From the NCBI GenBank assembly GCA_020086605.1, contig JACBWW010000051.1, positions 2,237,810-2,301,809 of the forward strand: a DNA stretch of 64,000 bases, given 5' to 3'. The position numbers and the translations under genes were made by a program. Positions 1-12,900 of this stretch are shown here, piece after piece. Positions within the stretch are counted from its first letter, which is position 1; the number at the start of each line of letters is the position of its first letter. The notes below the pieces were generated by a model. That model ran no database searches. It had not been told where the DNA came from and worked only from the letters and a program-made list of their open reading frames with translations. Origin of the DNA: Lanius collurio (Eukaryota; Chordata; Aves; Passeriformes; Laniidae).

Positions 1-1343
1 TGTGTAGATCAATCCCAGTGGATGCAGAAGGTCTGTTTTCACTTGCCAGGTAGCTCTTGCACTTGTTTGTTTGTTGGTTCATTCATACACATTCCCGGAG
101 TGGGAATTGAATACCCCTTCAGGACAGATTACGTATGAATGGGGAGGGACAATCAATGGTTATAGTGGTAAATGTCTGACATTTTTACTTCAATACTTGC
201 AAAAAAACCTCCAATATCTAGAGATGTATGGCCTGGAAAAGAATGTGCTCTCAGATAAAGATATGGAAATTATTTATGTTGATAATTTAGTCCCTTGCTT
301 GAAACAGATACAGAGAAAGAAGTACACAAATAAAACTTGAAATTTATTCTGTTTTGATTTTGCAGCTATTTAATTTTTGTAATTGTGAATCAGGATAGAA
401 ATAGATGATAATTATTTTGTCAAATTTTATAATTTTTTCTGTTCTGATCCATGTCAGTGCCTACAGCTGTAGACTTTTGAGCTAGAAGTAGCATTATATG
501 ACCTCCTCTAGTAAATCCTGCATATCTTCTAAACTGGGGATAGAATCTTTTTGAACATGATCAGACCAATTTAACATTAATTTTAATATCTGTCACTTAG
601 TTTAATTATAGTGAAACCCAGCTCTATGCTATTGCAGATTGTCCCTTTTCAGAGCCTGTGTAAATTAAGTTTGGAATTTTTTTTTTATTCTTCTATTGGT
701 TTTAATATCCCTGTTTATTGGTTTTTTTTTTTTTTTAATGAAAGAAATAGTACACATATGTGCTTCGCGAAACTAAAAATAAAATAACTTTAGAAAGTTT
801 CTGAAAAACAAAGCAGTTTATTTCAATCCTGTTTAAATAAATAAATGCCACCATATGGCTTTTATTAAAGCACTCTCTGTAGCTGCATGCATCATGCAGG
901 TGCTCACTCTCCAAAAAGGTGTTGATTTGTCCTCTTTGTTACTTTTGTCAAGGTGATGACCTGGTAAATGCTACCAACTTTCCTTGCTGATAGCAGTGCT
1001 TTCCTGCAGAGTTTAGTGGGATGTAAATACTTACCTTCCACTGCTGGTACATCTTTATAACCTGGCATTTATGAGGGATGCCCTCTTGCTCGGCAAATGA
1101 CACACTTCTAAATGGGAAATAAGGTGGTTGGATTCCTTTTGTTGAGTAAATGTGCATGTTTGTTATATGTGAATAACAAAGCATAAATTATCATTTTTCC
1201 TCTTACTAAGTACTTCAGGAGAGAAAAATACACATTCCTCTTGACAACCGCGTATTTACTTGGGATAAAATACACAGAAAACACTGGACTTAATGAAAAG
1301 GCTGTGAAGCTGCCTAAAAAGACTTTGAAATGCATTTTTAGAC

Positions 1344-1353
1344 NNNNNNNNNN
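1344..1353. other. Assembly gap (10 Ns)
   Basis: Ten consecutive undetermined bases. The round length suggests a placeholder rather than a measured gap, so the true distance between the flanks is unknown. Open frames crossing it are meaningless. Confidence 0.98.
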
Positions 1354-3286
1354 ATTGATGAGGTTTCTGTGGCCAGTGCTGAGGCTGTGCCCCATTTCCT
1401 GTGACTCCTTGCATGTGGGGTCCTCTGCCCCATCCAGTGTCTTCATTGCTCAAGGCCTCAGCCTCAGGCTTGTATTTCTCACCTTTCTGGTTCAAGTATT
1501 GCAGCTGGAAATGGACCCACTTGGGTACCTTCTGGGCTGCAGTGTCAAGACACTGTCCTGAGTGTTAGACCTGCTCCTGAGACGTGTTTGCTTGCAGGCA
1601 GATCAGGGCTAAAGATTTTCCATCTCTGCAGTATCATACAGAGAATTCATACTGCAAGAGGAGCTTGTCTGTGTGTTTGAGTGCAGGTCTGCATAATTCC
1701 CAGTTTCCCTGAAAGTCAGGTCTGAGATGCTGATCTGTGTGAGGGAAAACCATGGAGAGTGCTCTGTAATTGCAGATTTTTTGGTAGAGGCAGAGAAATA
1801 AGCTGTGTGCTGTACCAATGGTATCACTAATCATAAAGGAGGTATATTTACATCTGTTAGAGTTGTTTGCTCAGAGGTTTTTTCACCATTCTGTTAACAA
1901 TAGCATGAACGATTTCTGTAAAAACTTCTAAGACAAACTGGTTTTGTGGAACTTTCTAGCAGCTCTGAGTGTCCCTCAACTTTGTCACTACAAAAGATTT
2001 GCAAGACTCCTGGCAATTAAAATTATACAAAAATTAATTTTTGAATGCACCTACTATTGGCAGACTTTTGACTGTTTTGCAAGAAGTGTTTTTGTGAATG
2101 CCTACATGACCCTTCTATTAAACAACTACCTGTATTCAGTAGCAAAAGAGATTTTAAATGTTTCACAGCAGGTGAAATGGTTTAACCCGGAGCAGAGTAA
2201 TTGCTTTTCTTAAAAAGGGCACACACCCATCCTGTGAACTTTTTTGCCAAATATAATTATGACTGTTAAAGCGCAAAGCAATTTTTAATTCTTCTTTTAA
2301 ACAAAATTACATTACTGAAATATTCACCCAAAAGAAAAATTATTCTTTTGAGCATAGTAATTCAACCCTGTGCACGTAAATGGCATTCACATTCAAGAAA
2401 AAGGCAAATATGAATGTGTATGGTTGTAACTTTTTCCCTCTAATCGCTTTCATGTTATCAAGCATCTGAAGAAGGCTTAATGGTTGGAACCCTTTAAATA
2501 ACAATTGCTCTGCCTTGCTTGCCACTCCTGTCCCTCCATCTATGAGAGGGCTCTGCACAATCACTTTCATAACCTGAACATTTTCTTCTTGCACACACGG
2601 ACAAAACAAGAAGTAGCACTGAAGTCTGTTAGCATTTATGGAAACATTTGTCACCAGAGACAACTTGGAGGGTGACATAACTTTTAAATGCAGCCTGCTG
2701 GGAAATTACACAAGCTGGGCAAACCCAAGGTTTGCCAGGATTTCAGCAGAGCTCTGGAAGAGGATTGTATATGTGCAGTTCTGGATTGTGCTGGCTTTTG
2801 ATGAAGTTCAGCTGAAAGCTTTCTGGTTTTTTTTTTCTTTTTGAAATTAGTTTTTCCCCAATTGAGTTTCCCTCTTAGCTTTCCCTGACCACTCTTGCTG
2901 TTCTTAGTGCCTGTGTCAATACTGAGATACTGCAGAGAAGTGTCATTTGTTATGTTTTTTCCTGAAACTGAACCACTTCAACTTAGAAACCAGTAAGTGA
3001 AAAGTGAGTGAAAGAAAAAAGTATGGACAGTAAAGAATACACTGTATTGGAAGATGCCATAAATTCGCAGCCACCAACTCTCCTGCAGCCTTTCAGCCAG
3101 TAAATGTCACAAACATAGCATAATTTACAAGAGGCAGAACAAAGAGATTGCATCTTTTATATATAATTCTGAGTCTAAAAATGTAAATAGAAAGACCTTA
3201 AAAGACAGTTCATTTTCAAAGACTAGTGGTTTTTTTTTTTTTTTTAAGTACGGGAAAAGGAAAAAATCTTGAAGGTATTTTTGGAT

Positions 3287-3320
3287 CTTTTTTAGTAATT
3301 TCTCTTTTTTAGTAATTTCT
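3287..3320. repeat. 17-bp perfect tandem duplication
   Basis: A 17-bp unit beginning cttttttagtaa occurs twice head to tail (3287-3303 and 3304-3320) with no mismatch. It is probably a replication-slippage product next to the nearby T-rich tract. Confidence 0.9.
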
Positions 3321-6300
3321 GTAAACCCTACAGACTGCTCACCTAAATATATCTGCAGACGGGTTATTTGTAGGTATTCCAATGATAGTGCAATGTCTCA
3401 TTTATTAAAATCATACCATACATTTCATACCACTTTTTCCACCTGCATGTTTCACACATTTTAGGGTTTGGCATGACTGAGACTGAATAGTGTATAGACT
3501 CGGACACCTCCTTTTCCTGTCCTGGTGCACTACTGCTTTCAAGGTTAATGTAAAAGCCTGATGTGTTACAGTGGAATTTGTGACATTTTAAAACTTTATT
3601 GAGCACCTGGCAGCAACTTAAGCTTTAGATATCTCTTTTAAATGTATTGGATACATATCTGATGACTTTCAGACAATTAAAAAATGGTAACAAGTGTTTT
3701 CAATGAAATAGTGATAAGAAAGTGGGAGCACACAATCCTAAATGCATTTCTAAAAGTCTAAGGAATCGTATTATATCTGGGAGAAAATACAAGCAAGGAA
3801 AAGAAAAAGTGCTTTCGAAAAGGATGACTCTAGTTTGAGTTCTCTTCATCAACTCAGCAGAACAGTTTTCCTCCCCACATCCAGGAAACCATCACTTCTG
3901 CTGTTTCCACCTTGCAATATTAAATAAATGCAGATTTTAAAAGTGCTAACTGTTCATAGTTACGCAAACACTTCTGGGATCTTTTCAGAGCTACATCAAA
4001 ACTAAAATTGTTAAAACTGTGAAGGATTTGTTTGTTCTTTTTAATGAAATATGAAATTAAGGAGTAGTTTGTTTATTTAGGCTGAGAACTTTCTTTTAAC
4101 CTGACTTGACTGTCAGAAAGTAACTCCCTCTCTGATTTGTTTTGTTTAGGCAGGTTTTAAATTGTGCAGAGAGACCAATAAGGAAAGGTGCTATGGAGTA
4201 TAAAATGGTTATTTATTCTGAAATACGTCATAAGTATATGTTATAGGCAAAGCTGGTAGGCTGAGAATTGGTATCAATTCACATGTGAAAGGATTGTCTT
4301 CTGCTGCTCCTTAGAACAGATGAATGTCAATGTTGTTCAGTTGCTCTTTTCCAGTTCTCTGCTCTTCTTCATTAGGAGTTTTGTACTCTACCTTGTGAAT
4401 ACTTTTCTTGAGCAACTAAATACTGTATTCTCAGTAGCTGCAATTTTCTGTGTGGTTTTAGTGGTCTTACCTTGCTTGACACAGCTGCTTGGCTGTCTGG
4501 ACTTCTTTTCATACAAAATTCTGCCTTTTAAAAATTCACCATCCTCTGTGCTTTTGGCTTTTTTAGACCATTTTTTTACCCTGACTAGCCATCGAAGTGA
4601 TAACTTTTCTAGACCATATAGCTGGCAATAGGAAAATGATGTTTTTCTAGTTGCTGCTTTAATAGGATTTCCCATGAAATAGCATTTCAAATAATCACCA
4701 AGTCTTAAATAATGAACAGGGGGTTTGGGGGTTCTTTTGTTCATGTAGCGTGAAAAGCAAGGCTTTGTGGAATCTGCATGAAAGTCACACCTTTTTAGTC
4801 TGGAAAGAGATTTGTAGCTAGATTTGTCTGAGTCTCATTTTAATCTGCATCTCTTCAGCTTCATGAATGTGGGTTTTTTGATAATTGCTTTGTTAGTCCT
4901 CTGACACTGAGTGACAGTACTTTTCAGTGCTTGACAGCCAAATCCATTGGCATACGACAGTCCTCATACACAGTGAGGTGTTTTCTTTCTGGCTGGTGAC
5001 AGTAAGAGCTTTCGAGTTGACAGAGGGGGGCTAAGACATCTTCACAAGTGAGAAGAAAGCTGAGAGAGGATGAGGAGGTTGTCTGTCAAAATAAAAGCAT
5101 TCATTTATTTCATCCTCCCAGCATAATGAAATAAAGAGAAGATCTGATAGCTGCATGTTAAAACATAATTTTATTTGTGTGTTGCTTATAGAAAAATGTA
5201 TCACTTAACTTATTATCAGGGTCCTCATGACTTGAAAATTTTTGCACTAAGTGTAACATTTCTTTTTCAGTGAGGTGATGAGTGGTTTGATGTATAAAGA
5301 GAATATTTACATGTGGAGAGCATTGCAGTACACTGACAACTGATCTGTTAATTATTTTTTCTCAAGAAATAATTAGTATAGAATGTGTTTGTGTAGGGTT
5401 TTTTTTGGTAAACATTTGTTTTAAAGTTAGAATCAAGATGAGTTTGAGAATTTTACACACTTTACAGTAACTCAAGTAATTTGTTGCTTTGATTTTAAAT
5501 GCTGTGGGCACTTTCCCACTATAAAATAATGGTTTGATTAGTCAAAATTTCTGTAATAAATTTAATATATTCTTAGAAATTGAGTGGACAGAAGGCAAAA
5601 GGATGCCTGCACTAATGCTTGCTGTATCCATGAAGGCAATAGTATTAACTGGTAATATTAACTTCTGTCTTTGGGGAAGGTGGTGAGACCAAAACAACCA
5701 AACAACAAAAGCCCAAACAAAGCACTTGCTGAGCTCAGTCAGGTGGCAGTTAATTACCCATCAGGAAAAAACTGTTTAATGAATCAGAAGATGAGTGATT
5801 TACTTGATCAAAGGGAGGTAGGTTATTATGGATGGCTGTTGCTGATTACTGGCCATTTGTCTGTGCCTGGATGCATATTCATAAAATGCCCCTACTCTTT
5901 TGTCTTTTCAAATGGATTCCATTGCAGCAATATTGCATTTGCATTTGACCCTTATATTCATGGTGGTTCTCTCTTCCTGCTGAAATGCAAGAATTTGGGT
6001 GTTTGAGGGACTGTAGCTTCAGTTATTGCTGGACTCCAGGACCCAAAAATATTTCTCAAGTAGTACTGTCTATGTGTGGTGGTTGACTCAAAGCCACCCT
6101 TGGCAATGTGCCTTTTAGCAAGCAGTTCTGGTGCCCTCAGAATGAACCCAAATCCATGGCCGTGGTCTCCTCTGTTCCCCTGTTAATCAATGTAGTGCTG
6201 GTTACACAGGACAAGGATAAGTTACAAGGACACTTCACCCACAACACCACTTGGTGCACCACTTTGTGTCTTTTTACTTCTAATGAAGAGGTTTCAGAAA

Positions 6301-6325
6301 AAAAGGCCTATGTATTTTAACCTAT

Positions 6326-6958
6326 GTGATTGTGACAGTTTGGACAAATGTGAAAGAAAATATCCTCTGATAGAAGGCAGGTTACAACCAACCTTCCCCC
6401 ACTAGGTTTGGGAAAAAAGAAAATTTCCTCAGAGGAAAGTGAAAGATATAAAAATTATTTATTTAACAAACACAGAGGAAAAGGATAATAATGCTAAATA
6501 ATAAAAGCTCTTGCTGTGGAGAGAAACCTGGGAAGATTTCAGAGTCCTTCTGTAGGTGTGGTCTCTCTCCTCCTCCTTGGAGCTGGGTCATGGGCCCACC
6601 TCCAGGGCCTCGGTGGAAAACTCTCCCAATGTGTTCTGATGTTGAAACAGCCCAGAAGAAAGGAAGGGAAAAACCAAAGTCCCAGGAAAACAAAGTTCAA
6701 CTCTCCATCCCCCTCTGCAGAAAAGGAGCTGAAAACTGGCTGAAAAGCAAGCAGGGTGCTTCCCCTGCTCCTGTCGCCGCAGCAGGACACAGAGGAGTGT
6801 GCATATCTGTGTCCTTGAAACAACTGCTTTGGAAAATTGGCTGGTTTTTTTCCTCTCCCCCCTCTCAAGCTCAGTTTAAAGGCACAGAAATGCACAAAAT
6901 TAATTTCTGGGCACAGAAATAGGGAATACACATCATGAAGTCACCCCAAGACAGTGAT
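6326..6958 (-). mobile_element. Antisense solo LTR (avian ERV-L-like) with 5-bp target duplication
   Basis: The LTR body spans 6331-6953 (623 bp). On the plus strand it starts TGTGACA and ends AAGACA, so on its own strand it begins TGTCTT and ends TGTCACA. It is flanked by a perfect 5-bp duplication, gtgat, at 6326-6330 and 6954-6958, which marks a complete insertion and matches the 5-bp duplications typical of ERV-L-type integrases. A minus-strand AATAAA at 6463-6458 fits a polyadenylation signal. The layout (an A/T-rich block of TTATTTATTTAAC type near the 3' end, then a GC-rich body) resembles antisense avian ERV-L LTRs. No internal sequence follows, so this is a solo LTR left by LTR-LTR recombination. 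The 143-aa and 130-aa open frames inside it are incidental. Confidence 0.85.
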
Positions 6959-9900
6959 ACATCAGTTGTACAATATTCCTGTGATGTAAAAGTATGCTCT
7001 TCTGCAATTAGTTTCATATTAAATCTATTTGTGTGCTTATGATAAAGCCTGGTAATATTGACTTTTTTCTCTCTGACTTGAGTGCTATTTTTCTCACAGG
7101 ATGTAGTCTTCAAGAAATTTTGTGGTCATCCACCTTCATGGTGTTTTACAGCTCTGAATTTCATACTGTAGTTCTTAATACAGCTGCATCAAATGTGTAG
7201 GAAATGTTCTTTGGGTGAGGAGTTTAAAGTCAGGCTTTTCTTTTCAGCTGTTTTATAAAACCTCTTAGCTTGGTTAACACCAATCTTGACTTTGAAAACC
7301 TAGTCCATTCAGAGAAAATTATGGGTGATTTGAAAACTGAAATTTAGAAGATAATATTCTGTATCTGCTTAGTTTTTTACTGTTTTGAAACGCTTGAAAA
7401 CTTTGCAGAGCACATGGGCATCAAATGAAAATATCCTATCATTTTTTTATGCCACATTCTAACTTAAATATTTGTTCTTCACATTTGTATCCATTTTGTT
7501 CTCTCAACCCATGACTCCCACCTTTCCTTTTTTTTCCTGTTTTATTTCAAGTTTAGTTAAGTCTCACATGTTGTTCTGTCAGTTGTGGTTATTTTCAGTA
7601 ACACAGAGGTTGTTCCTGAAAATAGTGGAAATATTACTTGCTGAATGTTATCAGAGCATGAACTAGCATTTTAAACAAATCTCTTCATGTTAAAGAGAAC
7701 CTAAACTAGTTTACACTGATTCAAAAGGCAAGAATAACACATTTTAGAGACTGTCACTGTCATAGTTTCAGTACATATACAACCTTTCTTTGCTGCTTCA
7801 AAAAATAAGTATCTTTGTTTGCTGTTAGCACAGAAGTTTAAAAAAGGCTTAATTTTTTTATTGCTCTCAGTTACGTAATTAAGCCTTCAGAATAATTTTA
7901 AGTGGTGGGGTTTTTTTGATGATTTACTATTCTGTATAGTTTCTGTCTGTTCCCAAGACATCTGCAGTGGAAATGTAATATTTCTTAAGATTGAATGAAA
8001 ATCTGCTGGACTGGTACAATCTATTCAGGTGAAGTGCTCAGGTCTTTTTGAAAACACTAAGTTGACACGTGGGTTTTAAAAGTGCTGTTGTGCAAGTTGA
8101 TTATTCTTAATGTTCTTGTGCTTATTTGGGTTAAATTACAAGCATATGGGATTATATGGAAATGTGTGATTTCATCAGTGCCACTTTAGAGAAATTGCCT
8201 CATTCTTCTCTTTTGTTTTCATTAACCACATAACACTGACAAAAAGATTTTGAGCCTCAAAATGTCCAACACATTCTGTCTTTGACAGTATAGTTTATTT
8301 TTAATTGCATTTTAAGAAAGAAATGGCCCTAAAACTTCTTGCCTTATGCATTATATCAATTATCCTGGTGGAAGAAACAAATGAAATACATTTAATTATA
8401 GGTCATAACCCAGCAAATCATAAAAATCCTGTTCTGAAGTAAATTGTTGCCACTAATTAGCTTTCCTGTTTGCCAGTACTAAAATCAATTTAATTCATGT
8501 CTTGCTAATATTAGTTATTTCAGTGAATCCAAAAGGCATAAAATACCAATGTGTCCAGTCACTAAGTAGTTTGCTAATATTCAAGAATATATAAATGGAA
8601 ATCTGTGTTTAATAGCTTTAAATACAATAGGATGAGGTTTATTGCATTTTACTTTAAATTGAATTAATGTTTAACTGCTCTTAAAATCCAGCAAGAAATG
8701 TGCTATTTTTAAGTTCTGATTTTGAGGGGTTTTTTTGGTTTTTTTTTTTGGGCAGCTTTTTGTTTGTTTTCTTTTTTTCAGTAAAAGAATTTCCAAGAAG
8801 TTTACCTACTGCTGTATGAGTTTGAATAACAGAACTGAGATATTTAGGCAAGGACTGAAAGTGTTTGTAAGCGGATGTGAGACCTTTGACATATTAAATC
8901 ACAAGGGTCCAAAGCACAAGAAATGACCTAAATTTGCACTGCATATCAGAGACAATTGTTGGGCAAATAGTGTGGAGAAAATCCTGACTACTGTCCATGG
9001 AGTTTCACTCACTTCAGTCTTTTTATCTGCAGAGAAACTTTTGGAAGTGCTGAAGTTACTGCCTAATTACTATCTAATTTACATTAATTTGCAACATTAT
9101 GTAGGAGTTTTTTGCTGGTTTATCTAGCAAAGAAAAGAAGATAGCTTAGAGGGATGTTGTCATATTAATAATCATTATATAATTTTTTTAAGTGAAAAAT
9201 CAGCCCTCCTTTGCTTTCCCCATCCTTCAAGTCAAATAACAATCAGAATATAGTGAGGCATAATTTTTTTAAACTTCTTGATACTATGTTGTTGAGGTCA
9301 GAAACAAGAAAGAGGATGAGCAGTTGAATCAATTGCTATTGTGAAGCAAAATACCAAAGCTAGGAGGTGTGCACAGCTATCAGCTTTCATCACTCTGGCT
9401 CCTGTCAGTAAAATACAGCACAGTCATGCCAAAGGGAAATGATAAACAACATTATAGTCTAGGCAATAGGTAACATCACTTTTATTATTAAATACTGAAA
9501 GTATTTCAAACAGAAGAAATGGGAAGTGAGTTCTATGATAGGACAAGATCAGAATGTGAGTAGAGGCAATGGGACTGAATTAGAAGTTGTGCAGAAAATT
9601 CTGTCACCTCTGTTGAGCCATGGAGCACCCTTTTCAAATTCATGTATATCCTTTAAAGTGCACTGGTGTACATCCTGTAGTACACTCCCAGTCTCTTATT
9701 TTCCAAGACCTGTTGGAGCTGCAAGCTCTATAAATCAGCTGGACAACTTGTATAACAGAAATAAAGCAGATACCTAAATCACTGCATAATAAAATCAAGC
9801 CCAGTTTAGCCCAAGGTACAATGGTAATGTTATATCAGTGCAGTTCACAGATAGGAGAAATTCTCTTTAGCCTATTAAAACATGAAGTCATAACTAATCC

Positions 9901-12900
9901 TTTTCAATATCTGAGTGGCAGTAAATACTTCCTATCAGTTTCTAATTTTGTAGTTTTTAGTTTTCATTGGTGTTGCTGCAGATTCATAAATAAACAAGGA
10001 TTTATTTCAGATTTTTCTTCTTTGCACCTACTCTGTAAATTCAGTGAACTCCGTTGAATCCATCTTGTGTGCTGAAACCTCTGTGGAGTTGGATGACATC
10101 GGAAGTGGCAGAAAGTCCCATCAGAATTTATGAATGAAAGTGTGAGAGGGGAAAAAAATACAAATAAACCAAAACCAAAAAAACCCATATGAAGTAGTAT
10201 CTCATGTAAAAAGCTTATAATAGGAATGAAATTAAAGTGCAGGTTTACTTCTGCAGTCTGTGATTACCATCCAGATTTGCTCCTCAGCAGTAATGGCTCT
10301 CTGTGCAATTCACAAGGCCACATCTAATGATGGTTTGGAATATTTTATAGTATTGTTTTAAAAATTACTTAAGGCAGCCCAACTGCAGTCTCCTGAAGTT
10401 GAAATGAAGGCTTGGGGTTTTTTACTTTGCAAAGTAGCTCAGTGTGCTGGTTCTGAGTGCTTTCGTAAGGTGACTTGATAATGCTGAAGTCTGGGTCTGA
10501 AAAGTAATCCTGGTTTTGTTCCTGAAATTTACTTTAGTGTTTATGCTGAAGGATAACCCTTGGTTATTAGTCAGTATGTGCTTCATGTTCTGAACTGTCC
10601 TGAAAATCCACACTTGGCTTTTGTCCATGAATAAATTATTTGAAAAAAACCACATATTTTAATGTGCTTTGTGTGCATGGAGGTGGTTTTGTTTGGGTTT
10701 TCCTTTTCTCCTTTTTTTGTTTCTTTTTCTTTGTGTTTTAGCTGAGCATCTCTGATATATCATACTGTTTTCTTGAAGCTGAGCAATTCATTTTCTCAAA
10801 TGACTACACCTTCCCTGGAGCTTATCTTGCTATGGCAGAAGGCACAGTAAAGGGAAGTTGTCCACTGCTCTGTCTTCCAGACCCATCTGGAATACACAAG
10901 GTAAAATCTTCATCTGCCAGGGCTCTGAAAGGGACAAAGAGAAGTTTTTCAGAGATCCTGACTAAATGTCCCACAGAAAAGTGCTGTACAAATATACCTT
11001 GCCTTTGAGCAGTTGATACTGCCATGCCCAAACATTGCTGAACCTAGAATTTATGTTTCCAGTTTTATCTTGTTGTCTATCTGAAGCATCCAGCTATTGC
11101 TGTGATTAAGAGTCCTTAAAAACTTGCACTGGGGATGTTGATTAGATTAGAATAGAATAGAACCTGGAGAAGAATCTAAAAAACTTTTCTTTTTCCTAAT
11201 GGACACAACTGATGAGTTGAATGTCTCTTCCTTCAGGAAAAAAAAATTAAGATGAGAAAGTTCAGAATGAGAAATTACAGGGCAGTGCAGATGAAGTGCC
11301 ATTACAGGATAGCAGCTACTTCCTTAAGAAAGAAATCTATGTTAATCCACATAGGAAATCTATTACTGAGGGCCTGGAAGGAGCAGAAATAGGTCAGAGG
11401 GACATCCCCATCTTTAACATGGATTAAGAACTGGAGACGTGATCAGTTCTCTCCAAGTAACTTTGGGGACTTGATGTCCAGAGAGGTGTTGTCACCTTGA
11501 AGATGATGAGTTCATAGTTCAAATAGTTGATCAGCATACTGAATGCAAAGTTTGAGATTGCCAAAATAACATCAGGGTGGTGTTATATGAAGTTATATTC
11601 CCACAAGGAGAGGGCTGGAACAAGTTAGCTCATACAGCACTTCATGCTGAATAAAGCAGTAACGGTGCGAGGTGGGGCTGGGACTCACCAGGGAAAACGT
11701 GCAATTGTACGGAAGTGCAGAGGAGAAAGCACAGCTACAGATACATATATATGAGTTATTTAGGATGTTAATTGCATTTTTAATAGGTAAGGGAAATTGA
11801 GTAGGATTGATATGGAAGTTAAAGCAAGGAAGCATGGATAAGTGATCTCGTTAAGTGGTTTTATAATGGTAATGAAGGCAGGAAGGGATGGTCTGTTGAG
11901 AGGGAGGGCCAGATTCGAACCCTTTGTAGGCAATTATGGACTTGTTAAACTTGGAATTGAATTTGTGATTTTGCTTCAAATACAAAAATAAAAAAAAATA
12001 TTGCTGGTGGCCTCATTATGCAGATGGGCTAAGTGACGAACTTGGCTAAGAAATCAGAACAATGCTCTGTCCTAAATTCATTAAGCTGGCTGAGCACTGC
12101 CTCCCTAAACTTCACAAACTCCAGTTTTCCCTGTAAAATTGGGTCAAGATTACTATTATAGACAATATGTAATAATACAGGAAGTCTGAAAACTAACAAG
12201 ATATATAAGGTTAATTTTCATATTTGTAAATTTGAAATTTTTCTCATACAGTTTTCCCTCATGTAACAAGGGTAAACAGCCCTTTACTACATGCTGCAGT
12301 AAAATAGTTTCATGTTCACAAGTATTTTTCTCCAATGACCAGTCTCTTGCTGGAGATGTTTGATGGAGTATTATAAGGAAAAAAAGTCATATGTAATTAC
12401 ATCAATTGTTTTACTCACAGGCAAAACAGATAAATCAGAACTACTGAAAAAGACTCTCGCGTGGTAGGTTGTTAGTTTGGGGTTTTTTTCTTCTGAAGTG
12501 AATGAAAGCAAATTAAGGACTAATTTAGGATAGGACTCAAATCACTTAAAATAAGAGAGGGCACACATGCTCTGAGCCCTTCCCAGTAACATACTGTAGG
12601 TAGAAATCAATAAATTATTTAAGGAAAATGTTATTAAAAAGGAAAAAGGAGAAAAGTAAAGCATTACTCTATATGAACAATTAGTGCTGATGGTAGAATA
12701 TCAGTAACAGGATACTGCCAAATGTTTGAAAAACTCCACATCTGAGACAATATGCAGACCATTTTGTTTTGCATGTTTATCTGCTTAAAGCACCTGAGAA
12801 GCTGTGTTAAAAACTGATAGGGTTCCAAATTTAAAGTCTAAAGGGAATTGAAAATGATAAAATTTGCTAGGCATGAGTAGATAAGTATTTTGGGATTCTG

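Larger units (their letters stand above)
1..6325. other. AT-rich non-coding stretch
   Basis: No exon, RNA gene or clear transposon is recognisable here. Open frames are short and lack codon structure or known motifs. The stretch holds homopolymer runs (15 T at 722-736, 16 T at about 3230-3245), an assembly gap at 1344-1353 and a short tandem duplication at 3287-3320. A somewhat GC-richer patch follows the gap (about 1360-1600) but matches nothing I know. Confidence 0.6.

Noticed and set aside
6074..6110. Possible second LTR start (gtgtggtggttgactc)
   Set aside because: The first dozen bases resemble an avian LTR edge, but the following sequence does not continue as one.
6491..6931. 143-aa and 130-aa open frames on opposite strands
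   Set aside because: Both lie wholly inside the solo LTR bounded by gtgat duplications and have no domain.
11140..11170. Possible CR1 3' end (ttagattagaatagaatagaac)
   Set aside because: The ATTCTATT-like repeats are present in antisense, but what follows does not match the CR1 3' UTR, so it may be only a short simple repeat.
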